This document shows positions 26,204 through 35,236 of a stretch of 64,000 nt of DNA, piece by piece. The position numbers and the translations under genes were made by a program. The stretch is from Rhodococcus sp. 1168. Its GTDB lineage: Bacteria; Actinomycetota; Actinomycetes; Mycobacteriales; Mycobacteriaceae. The DNA lies in contig NZ_MKKY01000079.1 of the NCBI RefSeq assembly GCF_002091955.1, positions 1 to 64,000 on the forward strand. Direction: 5' to 3'. Below the pieces are notes generated by a model that searched no databases, was not told where the DNA came from, and saw nothing but the letters and a program-made list of their open reading frames with translations. Position 1 is the first letter of the stretch, and each line of letters begins with the position of its first letter.

Positions 26204-28066
26204 TCAGATCTTGTAGGTCTTGATTTTTCGGTACAGCGACGACCTCGCTATACCGAGGTTCTTGGCCGCTTGAACCCTGTTTCCCTCGCACTCTTCCAGG
26301 CTCTTGACTATCGCTTCCCTCTCCAAGGATTCGAGAATCCCGAAAGCGGCTGTCGATGAATTGCTGACTTCATCAGGAAGGTCCGCTAGCTTGATAACCT
26401 TCGCAGATTGATTTGCCAAACATACCGAAAGCACTTGACGCAGCTCCGCGAGATTGCCCGGCCAAGAGTAGTTGGCGAACCTCGCGACAACATCATCGTT
26501 TATCCTCGACACCGCCCCGTTCGACATTTCTCTCAACATTTCACCGGCGAGACGAGGAAGTTCCGCGGTGCGGTGCCTTAGCGGTGGGACATGTATCGAG
26601 TGACCGAACAAGGGAAGCAACGAGTTGGCCGGCGGACAACTCCCGCTGGCTACCCCTGACTCTGTTTCTAGAGCGGCAATTCCGACCAGGTTGCTCTTGA
26701 CGCCAAGATACTCGAGCAGCGTACTTACAGTGTCTATTTCATCGATAGACAGCCGCTCCAACCCTCGGATCAGAATATAAAGAGCGGAACCGCCGGCGCA
26801 GGCTTCTATTTTGTCTTCTACAGCGAGTAGGTCGAAACCTGTTTCGATACCGAAAACTTCGACGTCGTCGAACACATCATGAATAGCACGAACGATCAGC
26901 GCCTCCTTCCCCACCCCGACCTCTCCGCTGATCATCAGCGATTCCTGCCGTTCGACCGCCTCACGCACGAGGTTACCGTGCCTATTCCATGCCGGGGCAT
27001 TCGATTGCTCCAACGAGAGCCCCTGCACGCGTTCACTTTTCGCCGACCGATACGCGGCCACTACGTTCACCTGCATTGCTCCACTAGGCGCGTACTCCAT
27101 TATGGAAACGCCCACGCCCACAACGGAGTTTTGGGAAGATATTCTCGTAGTCTTTATCTTTACTATCCGTTGCGCAGACACTTCCAACTCATCCGTTGCT
27201 TTCTCTGTCCGCTCTGCTAGATACAACGCGTGCTGCACGATAACCCGCTGCTCGTCAGCATCGAATATCATCTGGGCTTTACCGGTGGAGATCAACACAT
27301 TTTTTCCCGCAACCATTACAGGCACCCGCGACTTGGCTTCCATCCTCGAAAATGCATCGAAGAGCACACGTTGGCTGAGCTCTCGATCACGAAGTAGTGC
27401 ACTTTCGATCGTCGATGCGGCGGACCTGACGAAACTGTGCAGCAGCGGGCTCGAATGCTCGACCAGACACGTCAAATCCAGCACACCCTCGATGTGACCG
27501 GACAGTGGATCTCGGATCGGAGCGCCTGAACACGAGTATCTGTGAAACCGCTCGTGGAAGTGCGCGGTACCGACGATATGGACCGAACGCCCCGACTCCA
27601 GGACAGTGCCGACACCGTTGGTTCCCACTTCGCTTTCCGCATAGCTGAAACCTGGTAGCAGCGATATCGAATCGACCAGAGATCCGATGGAGGAATTGGT
27701 GTCCAACCTCGAGAGCACACGCCCCTTGTTGTCCGACACGGCGACGCTCAAGGGCACGTCCTCGGTGTACTCGATCAGCTTTTCCAGGACCGGACGGGCG
27801 TAGTGGACCAGCCTCGACGCCACATCGACATCGCCGATGTACCGAATGTCGCCCCCTTCGGGCGAAACGCCTGCGGCTTGTGACCGGAGCCAGGAAGCAG
27901 CAACGAACTCCTCGGAACCACCCGTCCATCCGTCCTTCCTGCCGAGACCGAGGCGAGTCGGCGCGTTGCTCGTGTCCGCATCGTCGGCGATACCCATCAT
28001 TGCGTCCTCCATGCCACCTGCCTGCTTCTGCACCGAACCACTGCTCACAGTCGGTCTTACTCCCAT
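26204..28066 (-). CDS. AcoR/MimR-type Fis-family activator with degenerate AAA+ domain
   Basis: A 620-residue regulator. The N-terminal half holds a GAF-like sensor region (about 85-270: LPGFSYAESEVGTNGVGTVL, HERFHRYSCSGAPIRDP), typical of AcoR-like proteins that respond to small ketones and alcohols. The middle resembles a sigma-54-type AAA+ domain with a Walker A (SGEVGVGKEALI, about 380), but the GAFTGA sigma-54 loop is absent and the domain is shortened. The C-terminus is a Fis helix-turn-helix (NRVQAAKNLGIARSSLYRKI). Actinobacteria generally lack sigma-54, so a different activation mode is expected. The start at 28066 follows a GAGG site; the frame extends to 28159. It is divergent from the ketone-carboxylase operon and is its likely activator. 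Confidence 0.88.
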   Translation of the reverse strand: MGVRPTVSSGSVQKQAGGMEDAMMGIADDADTSNAPTRLGLGRKDGWTGGSEEFVAASWLRSQAAGVSPEGGDIRYIGDVDVASRLVHYARPVLEKLIEYTEDVPLSVAVSDNKGRVLSRLDTNSSIGSLVDSISLLPGFSYAESEVGTNGVGTVLESGRSVHIVGTAHFHERFHRYSCSGAPIRDPLSGHIEGVLDLTCLVEHSSPLLHSFVRSAASTIESALLRDRELSQRVLFDAFSRMEAKSRVPVMVAGKNVLISTGKAQMIFDADEQRVIVQHALYLAERTEKATDELEVSAQRIVKIKTTRISSQNSVVGVGVSIMEYAPSGAMQVNVVAAYRSAKSERVQGLSLEQSNAPAWNRHGNLVREAVERQESLMISGEVGVGKEALIVRAIHDVFDDVEVFGIETGFDLLAVEDKIEACAGGSALYILIRGLERLSIDEIDTVSTLLEYLGVKSNLVGIAALETESGVASGSCPPANSLLPLFGHSIHVPPLRHRTAELPRLAGEMLREMSNGAVSRINDDVVARFANYSWPGNLAELRQVLSVCLANQSAKVIKLADLPDEVSNSSTAAFGILESLEREAIVKSLEECEGNRVQAAKNLGIARSSLYRKIKTYKI

Positions 28067-28090
28067 GGAACACCTCGAGGCCCAGGCCCG

Positions 28091-28113
28091 GAGTGTCCCA
28101 AGGTCGGACACTC
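28091..28113. promoter_or_regulatory. inverted repeat, candidate activator site
   Basis: GAGTGTCC and GGACACTC flank seven bases, a perfect 8-bp inverted repeat 25 bases upstream of the regulator start and 98-120 bases upstream of the carboxylase start. The TGTCC-N7-GGACA shape resembles upstream activator sites of Fis-type AcoR regulators (TGT-N-ACA symmetry). It is the best candidate binding site for the divergently encoded activator and could also autoregulate it. Confidence 0.6.
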
Positions 28114-28157
28114 TGCACCCGAGCCTTCGGTGTGATGCTTGCCCTTGCTCGTCACAC

Positions 28158-28175
28158 AAGTGATGACCATCACTT
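28158..28175. promoter_or_regulatory. promoter-proximal inverted repeat of the carboxylase operon
   Basis: AAGTGATG and CATCACTT around two bases make a perfect 8-bp inverted repeat that ends 35 bases before the first carboxylase start codon. That position suggests overlap with the promoter and a repressor or second activator site. It differs in sequence from the site at 28091-28113, so a second regulator is possible. Confidence 0.4.
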
Positions 28176-28210
28176 TAGTTCTAACCCTTTCGACGACGCT
28201 AGGAGCCTCG

Positions 28211-30130
28211 ATGGAGCATCTGATCAACATCGATAATGGTGGAACCTTGACCGACATCTGTGTCGGCAGCGGATCCGAGTTCGCGTTCACGAAGACACTG
28301 ACGACTCCGGTCGATTTGTCTCAATGTCTCTTCGACGGAATGACCAAGGTGTCATCGGTCATCTACGGCGAACAAGATCTTCGAAAACTGCTGCATTCGA
28401 CCCAGCACATCAGATACTCCTCGACCCAAGGCACCAACGCGCTCGTCGAGAGAAAAGGCCCCCGCCTCGGGCTGATCGTCGACGAAGCTGCGATCATCGA
28501 CGAACTGCGGTCCGACACTTACTCGACATCGCTCTTCGACGACATGGTCGGCCCACGCACTTCAGTGGTATCCGGCGGACTCGACGCCGAGGCCTTGAAC
28601 TCCACCTTGGTCGCTGAGATCAACCGGTTGACGACGGCAGGTGCAGAGCGACTCGTCCTGGCCGCGAAAAGCAAAGAGCAGGAAGCACTTCTCAAACGCG
28701 TAATCCTCGAGAGCTTCCCTCGACATCTCCTCGGTTCGGTCCCTGTGCTCTTCAGCTGGGAGTTCGCTTCCGACGACCTCCGATCACGTCGGATCTGGTC
28801 CGGGATCATCAATTCGTACCTCCACCCCACCGTCGAACGGTTTCTCTACAGCGCCGAACGACGTCTACGCACCTACAAGGTCAAGAACCCGCTGCTGATC
28901 TACCGGAACGATGGAGCGTCCTCACGTGTCGCGAAATCCGTTGCACTCAAGACCTATTCATCGGGCCCACGCGGCGGACTGGAAGGTACGCGCGCCTTGG
29001 CCGTCGCGTACGGACTCCCACATGTGCTCATGATCGACGTGGGTGGCACAACCACCGATGTCGGATCGGTGAACGACTACACCATTGCCACCGAACGTCG
29101 TGGCCGGATCAATGGCATTCCAGTCTCGTACGAACTCAGCGATGTTCACTCCACGGGAGTGGGTGGCAGCTCCATCATCGCGGTCGAGAACGGCCGGATC
29201 GTCGTCGGACCACACAGCGTCGGCGCGGCCCCCGGCCCGGCATGCTTCGGTTTCGGCGGCAAGAAGGCGACGATCACCGACGTCAATTTGCTGCTGGGCG
29301 TTCTGGACCCCGACACCTACCTGGACGGTGAATTGTTCCTCGACGCGGAGCGATCCCGCACCGTGATCAGAGAGAGCATCGCAGAACCACTGGGACTGTC
29401 CATCGAAGAGGCGTTGATCGCGATGGCCTCCGCATATGCGACAAAGGTATCGGAATCGTTCGCGTCCTCCGTCGAAAGCCCAGAGACCACCACCCTGGCT
29501 GCTTTCGGTGGTGGTGGCCCGATGAGTGCCTGCGATGCTGCCAGGATCGCCGGAGTACGTAAGGTTCTCGTCCCACGACTGGCCGCGGTCTTCTCCGCCT
29601 TCGGCATCAGCTTCTCGGACATCTCACAGACCTACGAAGCCAATATCACCGACTGCACGCCAGCAGAGATCGATGCAGTGGTCAGCGAATCCCTTTCCCG
29701 CGCAACCCGCGACATGTTCCAAGAGGGATATGCCATCGCAGAATGCACACTGGAATGGACCGCACTCGTGGAGGACGCACAGGCGGTAGCGAACCGCAGC
29801 CCCTTCGAACGAGATATCGACGTCAGATCGATCGATGGGAACAAGACCCTCCTGGTGCTGAAAGCCACTCGCGAGCTCCCGCATTCGATCGTCAAGGGCG
29901 GGTTCCCCGACAAGAAGACGCCGGCCGTGTCCACTGCGACGCGCTCGGTACGAACATCGGCGACGCTCATCGAGGAACTGCCGGTCTATCTACTCGACCA
30001 GCAGAGCGCCGGGTCCGTCGCCTCAGGACCGGCCATCGTGGAGGGCCAGTTCTTCACCGCCCAGGTTCCGACCGGCTGGAATTTGGAGGTCTCCGATTCC
30101 GGTGACCTCATCCTGACCGACACCGTGTAG
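28211..30130 (+). CDS. HyuA-like subunit 1 of an ATP-dependent ketone carboxylase (ApcA-like)
   Basis: A 639-residue hydantoinase A/oxoprolinase protein with an ASKHA-type ATPase fold. The N-terminal phosphate loop reads NIDNGGTLTDICVG, a variant of the usual D-x-G-G-T-x-T-D with Asn-Gly at the second and third places. The second nucleotide loop is LMIDVGGTTTDVG, and GVGGSSIIAVENGRI with PGPACFGFGG is the HyuA signature. In acetone and acetophenone carboxylases such subunits activate the ketone or bicarbonate by phosphorylation. The start at 28211 has AGGAG five bases upstream. It is shorter than the second HyuA-like gene, as in the apc gene order, where two unequal HyuA-like subunits flank the small gamma subunit. 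Confidence 0.85.
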   Translation: MEHLINIDNGGTLTDICVGSGSEFAFTKTLTTPVDLSQCLFDGMTKVSSVIYGEQDLRKLLHSTQHIRYSSTQGTNALVERKGPRLGLIVDEAAIIDELRSDTYSTSLFDDMVGPRTSVVSGGLDAEALNSTLVAEINRLTTAGAERLVLAAKSKEQEALLKRVILESFPRHLLGSVPVLFSWEFASDDLRSRRIWSGIINSYLHPTVERFLYSAERRLRTYKVKNPLLIYRNDGASSRVAKSVALKTYSSGPRGGLEGTRALAVAYGLPHVLMIDVGGTTTDVGSVNDYTIATERRGRINGIPVSYELSDVHSTGVGGSSIIAVENGRIVVGPHSVGAAPGPACFGFGGKKATITDVNLLLGVLDPDTYLDGELFLDAERSRTVIRESIAEPLGLSIEEALIAMASAYATKVSESFASSVESPETTTLAAFGGGGPMSACDAARIAGVRKVLVPRLAAVFSAFGISFSDISQTYEANITDCTPAEIDAVVSESLSRATRDMFQEGYAIAECTLEWTALVEDAQAVANRSPFERDIDVRSIDGNKTLLVLKATRELPHSIVKGGFPDKKTPAVSTATRSVRTSATLIEELPVYLLDQQSAGSVASGPAIVEGQFFTAQVPTGWNLEVSDSGDLILTDTV

Positions 30131-30181
30131 CTCGACACGACCATGACATCTGCATTTCTCGAAACGAAAGTGAAGAACATC

Positions 30182-30619
30182 ATGCGTATTCCCATGACCG
30201 AATATCTCGCGATCGATCTCGACTCCGAACTGTGGCTGTGCCGGGTCTGCGAACACGACCTCGGTGATGCCCGCGGGAACTACAAAGAGGGAACTTTGGT
30301 GTACGACCGCGACCCGCGCGAGATTCACCCATCCATTCTCGATCCAGAAAAGTACGAGTACACCTTTGCCCCAGATCCCCTGTTCTGCCGCATTCTCGAA
30401 TTCTATTGCCCGGGTTGCGGCACCCAGATCGAGACGGAATACACCCCTCCCGGCCATCCCCCGACCGTGGACATGATCTGGGATATCGACGCCCTCAAGA
30501 AGCAGTGGGCCGACCGCGAAGGTGATCCCGAAACCTTGATCAACTACGGGCCCGGAGAGAACGCCATCTCGGAACCGCGCCCCCCACACACGCATTCCCA
30601 TTCACACGCTCAGCACTGA
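30182..30619 (+). CDS. acetone carboxylase gamma-type zinc subunit (ApcB/AcxC-like)
   Basis: A 145-residue small subunit of ketone carboxylases. LWLCRVCEHDLG and EFYCPGCGTQIETE provide two Cys pairs that can bind zinc, as in the gamma subunit of acetone carboxylase. The C-terminus is a short His-rich tail (PPHTHSHSHAQH) that I do not know from characterised gamma subunits. The gene lies between the two HyuA-like genes. The ATG at 30182 is preferred (weak AAG-type site); the frame is open from 30143 and an internal ATG is at 30194. Family knowledge places this subunit in the catalytic core, stabilising metal binding. Confidence 0.82.
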   Translation: MRIPMTEYLAIDLDSELWLCRVCEHDLGDARGNYKEGTLVYDRDPREIHPSILDPEKYEYTFAPDPLFCRILEFYCPGCGTQIETEYTPPGHPPTVDMIWDIDALKKQWADREGDPETLINYGPGENAISEPRPPHTHSHSHAQH

Positions 30620-30642
30620 TTACTGGATCGAAGGAGACTTTC

Positions 30643-32769
30643 ATGAAACGCATTTCCGTTGACATCGGTGGAACGTTCAGCGACTGCTTCTTTGTCTGGG
30701 ACGACATCTACGTCGAAGCGAAAGCCTTGACCACCCATCACAACCTTGCTCTCGGCTTCAACGAAGCACTCGACCTGGCATGCTCACGGGCCGGGGTGAG
30801 CCGTAGCGACGCCCTCCGCGAGGTCGACTCGGTTCGCTATGCCACCACACTCGGCACGAACGCCCTCATCGAAGGCAAAGGACCCAAGGTCGCGGCGCTG
30901 GTGACACACGGTTTCGAAGACACCATCCACCTCTCGCGCGGTCGCGGCTACGGAGAAGGTCTCGACGGCGTCAAACAGGGCGACATGGCAGATGCGCAGC
31001 GCCCCGAGCCATTGGTACCGCGTCAACTGGTCCGATCCGTGAAGGAACGGGTCGACGCGGTAGGCGAAGTCCTGGTTCCACTGATGGTCGATGATGTACG
31101 TCGACAAGTACGAGAGTTGGTGGACAACGGCGCCGAGGCCATCGTCGTAGCGCTGACGAACGCAACCGAGAACTCGTCCCACGAGCGGCAGATCCTCGAG
31201 ATCATTCTCGACGAGTATCCGACGCATGAACTCGGCGCGATACCGGTCCTGCTCAGCAGCCAGGTATCCGGACGCAAGGGCGAGTACGTTCGCGCCACCT
31301 CGACGATCGTCGATGCGTTCCTGCACAACACGATGTTCCACGCACTCAATCAGCTGTCGAGCAACCTGCGCGATTCCGGCTACGAAAAACCGATGCTCGT
31401 CATTCACAATTCCGGTGGTATGGCCCAACCGAACTCGACCGACGCACTGCAGACGATTCACTCCGGACCGATCGCCGGAGTGGGCGGAGCGCAGCATCTC
31501 GCAGAATCAACCGGAATCGGCGACGTCATCTCGATGGACATGGGCGGGACATCCTTCGACATCGGCTTGGTCCCCGAGGGCGGTGTTCGACACTACGACT
31601 TCCAGCCGACCATCGGCCGTTGGCTGGTGTCGGTACCGATGATCCACCTCAACACGCTCGGTGCCGGTGGCGGCTCCATCGCATCGTTCGATCGCATCCA
31701 CAATTCGGTGCAGATCGGTCCCGAATCGGCAGGCTCGGACCCCGGCCCCGCATGCTACGACCGTGGAGGACTGCAGGTCACGGTCACCGATGCCGACTTG
31801 GTACTCGGTTACCTCGACCCCGAGAACTACGCCAACGGTTTCATCACACTCAACAAGAAGCGGTCCATCTACGCCATCGACGAAAACCTTTCCGACGAGC
31901 TGGACATGGACGCTGTCGACGTCGCAAAGGTCATCAAACGCACCGTCGACGAACAGATGGCAATCGGCATCGAGAAGGAACTTCGTTCCCGTGGAGGTCT
32001 CGTCGAGGACTACACGATGCTCGCCTACGGCGGCAACGGCCCACTCCATGCCTGCGGGATCGCTGCCAAAGCGGGAATCAGCAAGATCCTGTTCCCCCCG
32101 TTCGCATCGGTGTTCTCCGCACTGGGCGCAAGCAACATGAAACCCCTGCACATCCATGAGCGCAGCTCCTACATCGTTCTCTACGAGCCGCGCGAGCGAA
32201 CGATCTACGACCAGTACGAACTGCTCAACACCTACATCGAGGAACTCGAAACCAAAGGCACCGAGGACCTCGTGCGGCAGGGCTACGATCGCCAGGACGT
32301 CAAGTATCGCCTCGAGATGGACATGCGATACGGCAACCAGTTGGTCACCACTGCAGTCTCTTTCGAGATCAACCGGGTCAACGGTGTCGCTGATGTGCTG
32401 TACCTGATCAAATCGTTCGCCGAGATATTCGGCCAACGCTACGGCGAAGGCACCCAGGCCCCGGAAGCCGGCGTACGCGTCCAGACCTTGCGCGTTGCCT
32501 CGTACATCGAAGGGGGCGTCATCAAATTCGATTCCATCGACGCCGGCGGCGACCGTGCGGTCCCTGCATCGGTGGCTACTCGGAAAGCGCACTTCACCGA
32601 CATAGAAGGACCAGTGCAGACCCCGGTCTACGACGAGAAGGCCCTCGATCACGCCTATGTCATTGCCGGCCCCGCGATCGTGACGACCGAGAGCACCACC
32701 TACCTCGTCGAACCAGGTTGGCGACTCGAACCCACAATGCAAGGCGCCGTCTGGCTCCTCAAAGACTGA
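30643..32769 (+). CDS. HyuA-like subunit 2, acetone carboxylase beta / ApcC-like
   Basis: A 708-residue hydantoinase A/oxoprolinase-type ATPase, close in length to the beta subunit of acetone carboxylase. It begins RISVDIGGTFSDCFFVWDD (intact phosphate-1 loop). SMDMGGTSFDIGL is the phosphate-2 loop, AGGGSIASFDRI and PGPACYDRGG are HyuA signatures, and a C-terminal domain of about 180 residues follows. AAGGAG lies six bases before the ATG. This subunit is expected to use ATP to phosphorylate the enol form of the ketone and/or bicarbonate before carboxylation by the HyuB-like subunit next door. Confidence 0.9.
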   Translation: MKRISVDIGGTFSDCFFVWDDIYVEAKALTTHHNLALGFNEALDLACSRAGVSRSDALREVDSVRYATTLGTNALIEGKGPKVAALVTHGFEDTIHLSRGRGYGEGLDGVKQGDMADAQRPEPLVPRQLVRSVKERVDAVGEVLVPLMVDDVRRQVRELVDNGAEAIVVALTNATENSSHERQILEIILDEYPTHELGAIPVLLSSQVSGRKGEYVRATSTIVDAFLHNTMFHALNQLSSNLRDSGYEKPMLVIHNSGGMAQPNSTDALQTIHSGPIAGVGGAQHLAESTGIGDVISMDMGGTSFDIGLVPEGGVRHYDFQPTIGRWLVSVPMIHLNTLGAGGGSIASFDRIHNSVQIGPESAGSDPGPACYDRGGLQVTVTDADLVLGYLDPENYANGFITLNKKRSIYAIDENLSDELDMDAVDVAKVIKRTVDEQMAIGIEKELRSRGGLVEDYTMLAYGGNGPLHACGIAAKAGISKILFPPFASVFSALGASNMKPLHIHERSSYIVLYEPRERTIYDQYELLNTYIEELETKGTEDLVRQGYDRQDVKYRLEMDMRYGNQLVTTAVSFEINRVNGVADVLYLIKSFAEIFGQRYGEGTQAPEAGVRVQTLRVASYIEGGVIKFDSIDAGGDRAVPASVATRKAHFTDIEGPVQTPVYDEKALDHAYVIAGPAIVTTESTTYLVEPGWRLEPTMQGAVWLLKD

Positions 32770-32817
32770 CGTGCAGTCGAATCATCCACAGTTCTTCGTA
32801 AGGAGCCTGAAAGCATC

Positions 32818-35145
32818 ATGACAATTTTGGACAACTCCAGCGGCCCATCCTCCAACCAAGACGGATCCCAGAGGCTCAGCGAGCAAGAGCAGCAGTGGGT
32901 CGACAAGTTCATGGACGAGACCACGCTGTTCCTCGGTCCCGATCCAGAGATCATGCGCAATCACAAGATCGCTGCGCGCACAGCGCACGAAAACTATTGC
33001 ATGACAGAAGATACGAACCCGATCGAGGCGGATCGCATCCGCAAGCGGCTCGCCGGTGCGCTCGACGAGGCCTTCGAAATGTGCGAAAGCATGGGCGCGG
33101 CGCCGGGCGCAAAATGGGCAGATCTCTCCGTCGCCGTGTACACGGCCGAAGGTGACGTCAGCTACCTCTCCAACCGCGGCGTCATCGCGTTCTCCGCAGT
33201 GCTGCATCACCCGATTCGCTACATCATGAAGAACTGGAAAGACGAACCCACAGTTGGCATCCGGCCCGGGGACGGCTTCTTCCACAACGACTCCAGGTTC
33301 GGCATGGTCCACAACACCGACCAATCGATGCTGGTGCCCGTCATGCGCGACGGGCGAATCATCGCCTGGGTCGGTGCGACAATCCACGAGGGTGAGAACG
33401 GTGCATGCGAGCCAGGCGGTATGCCGTCGGGATCGGAAACGCCATTCGACGACGGACTGCGGGCCTCACCCATCAAGATCGTCGAAGGTGGTCATCTTCG
33501 ACGAGATCTGTTGACCTTCCTCCAGCATTCGACTCGTGACCCGAAACTGATGCTCGCCGACATCAAGGTCAAGATGGGCGCTGTCGGCAGGGTGATGGAC
33601 ACCGTCACCCGTCTCATCGACGAGGTCGGTGAAGAAGCGTTCGTTTCCACCCTGCGCACCACGGTGGAAAACGTCGAAGCAGAAGTGCGGTGCCGAATCG
33701 CCGACCTGCCGGACGGAACAGTCACGTTCAACCAGTTCGTGGACTCGACCCTCAAAGAGAACATTCTCATCAAGTTCGCCTGCAAGATAACCATCAAGGG
33801 CGAAAAAATGACCGTCGATCTGACCGGAACCGGCCCGGAGATCCTCAACCGAGCCATCAACTCTCCACTCGGATCGACCAAATCGTTCATGACGCAGGCC
33901 ATTCTGTCGTACTGGTGGCCTGACCTACCCCGCAGCACCGGCGCCCTCTCACCGATCGAAGTCATCTCCGAGGAACACACGTGGGCAGACGCCGGCTACG
34001 ACGCTCCCGTCGGACAGTCGCTGCAGGCATCGTTCCGCGGATTCTCTGCCCTGCAAACCGCCTACGCGAAGCTTCAATTCTCGGCCCCCACCAAGTATTC
34101 GAACGTCATCGCTCCGTGGTTCAACCAGATCAACGACTTCCTGTGGGGTGGAACGACACAGCACAGTGAGCAGGTAGGAAATCTGTGCGCCGACCTCAAC
34201 GGAATGGGCGGCGGTGCCAAAGCCTTCAGGGACGGTGAAGACGGTGTGGCACCACTGTTCTGCGCGATGGCCGACATCGCCGAGCAGGAAATAATGGAGG
34301 AGGAAGTCCCGTTCCTGCAGCTGGTCAGCAAACGTATCGTCAAGGACAACCAGGGATTCGGAAAGTTCCGCGGCGGTATGGGATACGAGATGATCGTCGC
34401 TTCACGCGGCACCCCGAGCTGGGGATTCATGACCGTCACCTCCGGTTCGAAGTTCTCCTCCGTCACCGGAATGTTCGGCGGCTACGGATGCCCCACATAT
34501 CCACTGTCGATGGTGAAAGACATCAACATCTACGACATCATCCGAAAAGACCCCGCCCAGTTCGACCTGTCCATCGAACGCGTCATGAACGAACAGCCCT
34601 ACGAGGGAGGGACATACATGACGGGGCACATGGGCTTGCAGTTCGACGTCGCCAAGGAAGGTGAGCTGTACATGATCAGCCAGGGCTCCGGCGGCGGATA
34701 CGGCGATATCCTCGAGCGCGACCCCGAAATGGTGATGGCCGACCTTCAGCTCGCACGAATCTCGGACAAGGTCGCCGGCGAACTGTACGGTGTCGTCTAC
34801 GAACCCGACACCTTCGTCGTCCGGGAAGAGGACACGGTCGCACTGCGCGCACAAATGCGCAGGGACCGTCTAGGGCGTGGCAAGCCCTACAAGGAGTTCG
34901 TGGCCGAGTTCGTCAAGCCCGAACCACCGAAGGATCTGCTGTACTTCGGCTCCTGGGGAGACGACAACGACCAACTCGTTGCCACTCACTGGGGCAAGAG
35001 CAAGCCTGAACGAGTGAAGGCCCCGCTCAGCGAGCTCCCGTTGATCATGATTCCGGATCGTCGGGTCCTCAAGATCGAGGAACTCAACAAGCGTGTTCGT
35101 GAACTAGAAGCCAAGTGCGGCGAGGAAGTTCAGCACAAGTCCTGA
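32818..35145 (+). CDS. HyuB-like subunit, acetone carboxylase alpha / ApcD-like
   Basis: A 775-residue hydantoinase B/oxoprolinase protein, matching the length of the metal-containing alpha subunit of acetone carboxylase where the carboxyl group is transferred. Recognisable HyuB segments are RPGDGFFHNDSRFGMVHNTD, EGGHLRRDLLTFLQHSTRD, NRAINSPLGSTKSF and GGKA/GGGGYGDILERDPE-like glycine-rich regions near residue 625. His and Asp residues in FHNDSRFG-x-VHNTD are plausible metal ligands. An AAGGAG lies about 12 bases before the ATG. A strong hairpin follows the stop codon. Confidence 0.9.
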   Translation: MTILDNSSGPSSNQDGSQRLSEQEQQWVDKFMDETTLFLGPDPEIMRNHKIAARTAHENYCMTEDTNPIEADRIRKRLAGALDEAFEMCESMGAAPGAKWADLSVAVYTAEGDVSYLSNRGVIAFSAVLHHPIRYIMKNWKDEPTVGIRPGDGFFHNDSRFGMVHNTDQSMLVPVMRDGRIIAWVGATIHEGENGACEPGGMPSGSETPFDDGLRASPIKIVEGGHLRRDLLTFLQHSTRDPKLMLADIKVKMGAVGRVMDTVTRLIDEVGEEAFVSTLRTTVENVEAEVRCRIADLPDGTVTFNQFVDSTLKENILIKFACKITIKGEKMTVDLTGTGPEILNRAINSPLGSTKSFMTQAILSYWWPDLPRSTGALSPIEVISEEHTWADAGYDAPVGQSLQASFRGFSALQTAYAKLQFSAPTKYSNVIAPWFNQINDFLWGGTTQHSEQVGNLCADLNGMGGGAKAFRDGEDGVAPLFCAMADIAEQEIMEEEVPFLQLVSKRIVKDNQGFGKFRGGMGYEMIVASRGTPSWGFMTVTSGSKFSSVTGMFGGYGCPTYPLSMVKDINIYDIIRKDPAQFDLSIERVMNEQPYEGGTYMTGHMGLQFDVAKEGELYMISQGSGGGYGDILERDPEMVMADLQLARISDKVAGELYGVVYEPDTFVVREEDTVALRAQMRRDRLGRGKPYKEFVAEFVKPEPPKDLLYFGSWGDDNDQLVATHWGKSKPERVKAPLSELPLIMIPDRRVLKIEELNKRVRELEAKCGEEVQHKS

Positions 35146-35156
35146 CCCCTTCGATT

Positions 35157-35206
35157 CCGTGCGGTGATGCTGCTATCGACTATGTCGGTACGGCATCACC
35201 GCACGG
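35157..35206. terminator. hairpin after the HyuB-like gene
   Basis: CCGTGCGGTGATGC and GCATCACCGCACGG form a perfect 14-bp stem with a 22-base loop, 11 bases after the HyuB-like stop. It would stop or attenuate transcription, so the downstream 268-residue protein may be made in smaller amounts than the core subunits. That would fit a loosely associated fifth component. Confidence 0.7.
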
Positions 35207-35236
35207 GATCGGTCTATCCCATGGAGCAGAGCACCC

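Noticed and set aside
31507-32742. 411-codon frame opposite the second HyuA-like gene
   Set aside because: Antisense shadow of a well-recognised subunit.
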